From Thermodesulfatator atlanticus (lineage in GTDB: Bacteria; Desulfobacterota; Thermodesulfobacteria; Thermodesulfobacteriales; Thermodesulfatatoraceae), in the NCBI GenBank assembly GCA_011321895.1, contig DROK01000029.1, forward strand, positions 1-6,364: 6,364 nucleotides of DNA, given 5' to 3'. Position 1 is the first letter of the stretch, and each line of letters starts with the position of its first letter. The position numbers were made by a program, and so were the translations under genes. Below the pieces are notes generated by a model that ran no database searches, was not told where the DNA came from, and worked only from the letters and a program-made list of their open reading frames with translations. Positions 5,692 through 6,364 of this stretch are shown here, piece after piece.

Positions 5692-6364
5692 TTAGTAACC
5701 GGTATTTTTCTGTTTTTCGGCGGGTTCCAAAAAGGCCAAAAGAGGGGTTACGGAGCCCCTGGGGAAGAGGGTGCGCAAACGGAAAAAACAGGCGCTACAG
5801 CTCGTGGCCAAGAAGCGGGCCCCGGAGGTCAAAAAGGCCTTTTTCAGGGGGAAGGCGATCTGGCGGGCTTCCTGCCGATGCCTGAAACCGAAAAGGCCTC
5901 CCTGGCCGCAGCAACCAGGATAGTGTTTCAACCCTTCCCACCAGGGCTCAAGACCAAGGTGTCTCAGGTGGCAAGGCACCTGGAAGAAAAGCAATGAGGA
6001 AGGGGCCTTGAAACGAAAAAACCCCTGCTCCAGCAGGTACGAAAACCCGTCCCGGATGGCGAGCTGCTCTTGGGGCAAATAAAGGGGGTATATCTTTTTG
6101 AAGGTGAAGAGACACGAAGCGCAGAAGACCAGGACCTTTTCGGCCTGGCCCAAAAGGGCCAGGTTTTCTTTGGCAATCTTTAAAAAGGCCTCCTCCGCTC
6201 CGCTTGCCGCAAGGGGCAGGCCGCAACATAGTCCTTTAACCACTTCAAAGGGGAACAGGGCTTTGATCTTTTCCAGGAAAGCCTCCACCGCCCGGGGATA
6301 GAGGATGGTCTCCGCGCAGCCCAGAAACAGAAGCGTTTTTCCGGCGGTATCCGATGGGCGTAAA
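5692..6364 (-). CDS. CCG-domain Fe-S oxidoreductase, GlcF/LutA/HdrD-like (N-terminus outside window)
   Basis: Partial gene: the reading frame stays open to the window edge, giving the last 223 residues. The GTG at 6288 is internal, because the residues before it (TLLFLGCAETILYP) belong to the first conserved domain. Two cysteine-rich CCG domains are visible. Counted from that GTG, the second has Cys 106 (VPCHL), CCGQGGLF at 126-133 and CSAC at 164-167. The first has the upstream GC, CCGLP at 21-25 and CASC at 56-59. Spacings are CX29CCX33CX2C and CX19CCX36CX2C. Such pairs bind a [4Fe-4S]-type centre in glycolate oxidase GlcF, lactate utilisation LutA, glycerol-3-phosphate dehydrogenase GlpC and heterodisulfide reductase HdrD/DsrK. 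A ferredoxin-type domain usually precedes them and would lie off the window. The exact substrate cannot be told; the CCGQGGLF pattern leans to GlcF/LutA. It is on the same strand as perR, 92 bases upstream of it. Confidence 0.88.
   Translation of the reverse strand, partial: LRPSDTAGKTLLFLGCAETILYPRAVEAFLEKIKALFPFEVVKGLCCGLPLAASGAEEAFLKIAKENLALLGQAEKVLVFCASCLFTFKKIYPLYLPQEQLAIRDGFSYLLEQGFFRFKAPSSLLFFQVPCHLRHLGLEPWWEGLKHYPGCCGQGGLFGFRHRQEARQIAFPLKKAFLTSGARFLATSCSACFFRLRTLFPRGSVTPLLAFLEPAEKQKNTGY

Noticed and set aside
6288..6288. GTG at 6288 as the start of the CCG-domain gene
   Set aside because: The frame continues upstream to the window edge and encodes the first conserved Cys of CCG domain 1 (FLGCAETILYP), so the gene is truncated by the window and not started here.

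Overview
The window looks like chromosome of a thermophilic, anaerobic bacterium, possibly a Thermodesulfobacteriota-type sulfur or sulfate metaboliser. That is inference from gene content (two-subunit indolepyruvate:ferredoxin oxidoreductase, PerR next to a mini-rubredoxin, a CCG-domain Fe-S oxidoreductase) and from Lys/Glu/Arg-rich, GC-rich coding sequence. No rRNA or other phylogenetic marker is present, so the placement is weak. I see no mobile element, tRNA, rRNA or CRISPR array. Coding density is very high, and the only gene-free stretches longer than 50 bases are 4556-4619 and 5600-5691.

Left part, plus strand (39-2271): a small exported protein of unknown function with a LolA/DUF4412-like look, then murJ, the lipid II flippase of peptidoglycan synthesis. 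They are 19 bases apart and probably co-transcribed. The murJ end overlaps the end of the convergent iorB by 17 bases.

Middle part, minus strand, read from 5599 down to 2255: perR, a 35-residue RCKP-type mini-rubredoxin gene, an unknown 147-residue protein with a Cys-pair zinc-ribbon signature, iorA and iorB. The first three genes are packed with gaps of 2 and 9 bases. A 64-base gap before iorA holds a strong GC-rich hairpin whose 3' arm contains the iorA ribosome binding site and is followed directly by five U residues and the start codon, so it could act as an attenuator or translational gate. IorA appears intact in its TPP-binding catalytic part but stops before the C-terminal two-[4Fe-4S] ferredoxin domain that the family usually carries.

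Right edge, minus strand (5692-6364): the C-terminal 223 residues of a two-CCG-domain Fe-S oxidoreductase of the GlcF/LutA/HdrD type, cut by the window end. Between it and perR lies a 92-base AT-rich regulatory region with an imperfect dyad flanking a possible promoter.

Taken together, the minus-strand cluster puts an oxygen-labile 2-oxoacid oxidoreductase behind a peroxide-type regulator and a rubredoxin-like protein. The most interesting points are the iorA leader hairpin, the missing ferredoxin domain, and the unknown Cys-pair protein between the redox genes and iorA.
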